In this document: positions 62,320 to 64,000 of the stretch, one piece after another
Position numbering within the stretch: position 1 is the first letter of the stretch
Layout: every line of letters begins with the position of its first letter
Source of the DNA: Roseburia sp. 831b
Lineage (GTDB): Bacteria > Bacillota > Clostridia > Lachnospirales > Lachnospiraceae
Length of the DNA: 64,000 bases
NCBI RefSeq assembly: GCF_001940165.2
Contig: NZ_CP135162.1
Span: forward strand, 361,501-425,500
Reading direction: 5' to 3'
Position numbers and translations under genes: made by a program
The notes under the pieces: model-generated
Told to the model about the DNA's origin: nothing
Database searches by the model: none
The model's input: only the letters and a program-made list of their open reading frames with translations

Positions 62320-63829
62320 AATATATCAGAAATTCTTTCGCTTTTGCGGAAAAGTAAACAAAGGAAAATTCTACCGCTCCTTAGCAGACGGCGTAATGAT
62401 TGCAATGATGGAGGCATTAAAAATTCCGGCGATGCTTTTGATGCTTCAGGGAGCAATCAATGGAACCATTACAGGAACTTTGATTTTAGAGTGTGTAGGA
62501 ATTTTAGTGGCAAGTATTCTTATCAGTGCGGCATTCAAATACCGCTCCACGATGTATCAGTGTGAGGCAGGGTATGGAACGGCAGCAGGAAAAAGAATTG
62601 AGATTGCCCAGCATCTGCGCTATCTGCCGATGGGGTATTTTAACCGGAACAGCCTAGGTTCCATCACATCTGTCACAACAAACACGATGGAAGGACTTGC
62701 AGACGTAGCGACAAGAGTAGTTATGATGACAACGCAGGGAATTTTATCACCGGAATTATTGCAGTTTTGATGCTGCTTTATGACTGGCGCATCGGACTTA
62801 TTGTATTTGCGGGAATTGCTCTGTTTTTCCTGGCAAACAGCCGGATACAGAAAAAGAGCCAGCGGCTTTCTCCAAGAAAATATGAGGTGGACCGCTCCCT
62901 GGTTGAAAAAGTAATCGAGTATGTGCAGAGGATTTCCGAGGTAAAAAGTTACAACCTGACCGGAAAAATGGCTGGAAAATTAAATCGGGCAATTCAGGAA
63001 AACACAGACTGCAACACGGAGATGGAGCTTACGTTTGTTCCTTTGATGGCATTACAGAATGGGATTATCAAACTGACCGGAGTTGCCATCACGCTCTGTT
63101 CCGTAGCTTTTTATCTAAACGGAAGCATGGAACTTTTAATCTGCATCGGAATGATTATCTGCTCGTTTATGGTATTTTCAAGTTTAGAGCAGGCGGGAAA
63201 TTATTCGGCATTGCTTCGTACCGTGGATGTCTCTGTGGACCGTGCACAGGAGATTTTAGACTTGTCGGCGATGGATATTGATGGAAAAGAAATCACACCG
63301 CAGACGCATGATGTAGAATTGCGGGATGTAACATTTTCCTATGAAAAGAAGAAAATTATCGACGGTATTTCGGTTCGGATTCCGGAAAAAACGACAACGG
63401 CAATCGTTGGACCTTCCGGTGGCGGAAAGACCACACTGTGTCATCTGATTGCAAGATTCTGGGATACCGATACCGGTGAGATTTTATTGGGCGGTCACAA
63501 TGTAAAAGAGTACAGCATGGACAGCCTGATGAAAAACTTCAGTTTCGTGTTCCAGAATGTGTATTTATTCCAGGATACGATTGCGAATAACATCCGCTTC
63601 GGACAGGAGGACGCCCCGATGGAAAAAGTAATCGAGGCGGCAAAACAGGCGTGCTGCCACGACTTTATCATGGCGCTGCCGGACGGCTATGAGACGGGCG
63701 GACACCATCCTTGTCGTAGACAAGGGAAAAATTGTGCAGCAGGGCAGACATGAGGAACTGATGCAGCAGGATGGAATCTACAGGCGGTTTGTGACATCAC
63801 GTGAGCTTGCGGCAAGCTGGAAATTGTAA
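62312..63829 (+). pseudogene. ABC exporter second half, with frameshift and internal deletion
   Basis: From ATG 62312 the product begins MLKIYQKFFRFCGKVNKGKF and shows TM segments. Near 62740 an extra A in GGAATTT shifts the frame: the upstream frame ends in …GILSPELLQF, while the other frame reads FITGIIAVLMLLYDWRIG, the expected continuation. The second frame has Walker A 'GPSGGGKTT' and the Q-loop, up to 'ALPDGYET'. At about 63695 it jumps to 'ADTILVVDKGKIVQQGRHEE' in a third frame, ending …LAASWKL. Signature, Walker B and H-loop are lost. Both lesions must be checked against raw reads. Confidence 0.85.
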
Positions 63830-63857
63830 AAGTGAGAAATCCTCTCAATAGGAATTC

Positions 63858-63909
63858 TTGATTTTCCTGTTAAAATTCATTATGATAAACGAGGTTAGGA
63901 ATGACTAAC
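63858..63909 (+). promoter_or_regulatory. Promoter and operator at the right edge
   Basis: TTGATT (63858-63863), 17 bp, TATGAT (63881-63886), followed by AGGTTAG-N6-CTAACCT (63892-63911) at the transcription start. The core GTTAG-N6-CTAAC (63894-63909) equals that at 57126-57141. The controlled gene lies beyond the window. Confidence 0.72.
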
Positions 63910-63911
63910 CT

Positions 63912-64000
63912 GTGTAAATCAATAAGACTCCTTGCGAACTGCAAAGCTGCTGAATTTGGAGTTCACCGGAAGTTGCTACCTTCCGGAAGGAGTTTCTTAG
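63912..64000 (+). ncRNA. Structured leader RNA candidate (runs out of the window)
   Basis: After the operator the leader holds ACTCC (63927-63931), which can pair with GGAGT at 63958-63962 or, as ACTCCTT, with AAGGAGT at 63986-63992. In between, CCGGAAG/CTTCCGG (63966-63972, 63980-63986) forms a separate hairpin. Two exclusive pairings suggest a regulatory switch or attenuator, but no known class was recognised and the 3' end is missing. Confidence 0.4.

Noticed and set aside
63892..64000. Assignment of the right-edge leader to a known riboswitch class
   Set aside because: I could match no consensus with confidence, and the first hairpin is better explained as a DNA operator shared with 57126-57141.

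Overview
The window looks like a chromosomal segment of a Gram-positive, spore-forming, anaerobic Clostridium-type bacterium, most likely a butyrate-producing member of the Lachnospiraceae (Roseburia/Agathobacter-like). The reasons are a complete spoIIA operon (spoIIAA-spoIIAB-sigF), T-box leaders on aminoacyl-tRNA synthetase genes, a CIRCE/HrcA site on clpB, the electron-transfer type of dihydroorotate dehydrogenase (pyrK-pyrD), a crotonase of the crotonyl-CoA branch, two chemoreceptors, a cellobiose phosphorylase locus and lipoprotein-type solute-binding proteins. Species cannot be fixed from the sequence alone. No rRNA, tRNA, transposase, prophage or CRISPR array was seen.

Layout. 1-3.0 kb: end of a MacA/MacB-like efflux operon and a glycosyltransferase. 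3.0-4.7 kb: T-box and serS. 5.0-9.2 kb: ECF sigma factor with a DUF4179-type partner, GNAT acetyltransferase, cyclophilin, secreted C39-like protein. 9.4-11.5 kb: chemoreceptor. 11.5-13.7 kb: an unusual AT-rich stretch with three different tandem-repeat families, a dispersed element and an orphan PD-(D/E)XK-like protein gene. 13.8-21.1 kb: cellobiose phosphorylase divergent from a LacI regulator and an ABC sugar importer, with three copies of a LacI-type operator. 21.3-26.3 kb: small membrane protein, and an RND pump with a coiled-coil insertion followed by its TetR repressor gene. 26.4-29.4 kb: T-box and valS. 29.5-36.8 kb: DUF342/FapA protein, TPR proteins, spoIIA operon, second chemoreceptor, HAD phosphatase. 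37.2-41.1 kb: YfhO-like membrane protein and acyltransferase. 41.1-43.8 kb: clpB with CIRCE and a terminator-like leader hairpin. 43.9-49.5 kb: GH13 glucosidase, proC, MATE pump, LysR regulator, EamA permease. 49.5-51.1 kb: second copy of the dispersed element, crotonase gene, degenerate hairpin repeat. 51.2-56.7 kb: TPR lipoprotein, hflX, pyrC-pyrK-pyrD. 56.7-64 kb: a 328-bp inverted-repeat element and a TetR-associated ABC transporter cluster in which two genes are broken.

The most unusual observations are: (i) the 11.68-12.88 kb repeat region beside the orphan nuclease-like gene, whose distal part (12027-12255) is a diverged, inverted copy of 49583-49821 with motif spacing kept to within one base over more than 200 bp; (ii) two ABC transporter genes at the right end with internal deletions that remove different halves of the ATPase core; (iii) a shared operator pattern GTTAG-N6-CTAAC at two promoters in that cluster, plus the same half-sites fused inside a perfect 26-bp palindrome at the TetR promoter; (iv) the clpB leader, where an 8-codon reading frame overlaps the 3' arm of a terminator-like hairpin. 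All functional assignments are from reading the sequence; no database search was run.
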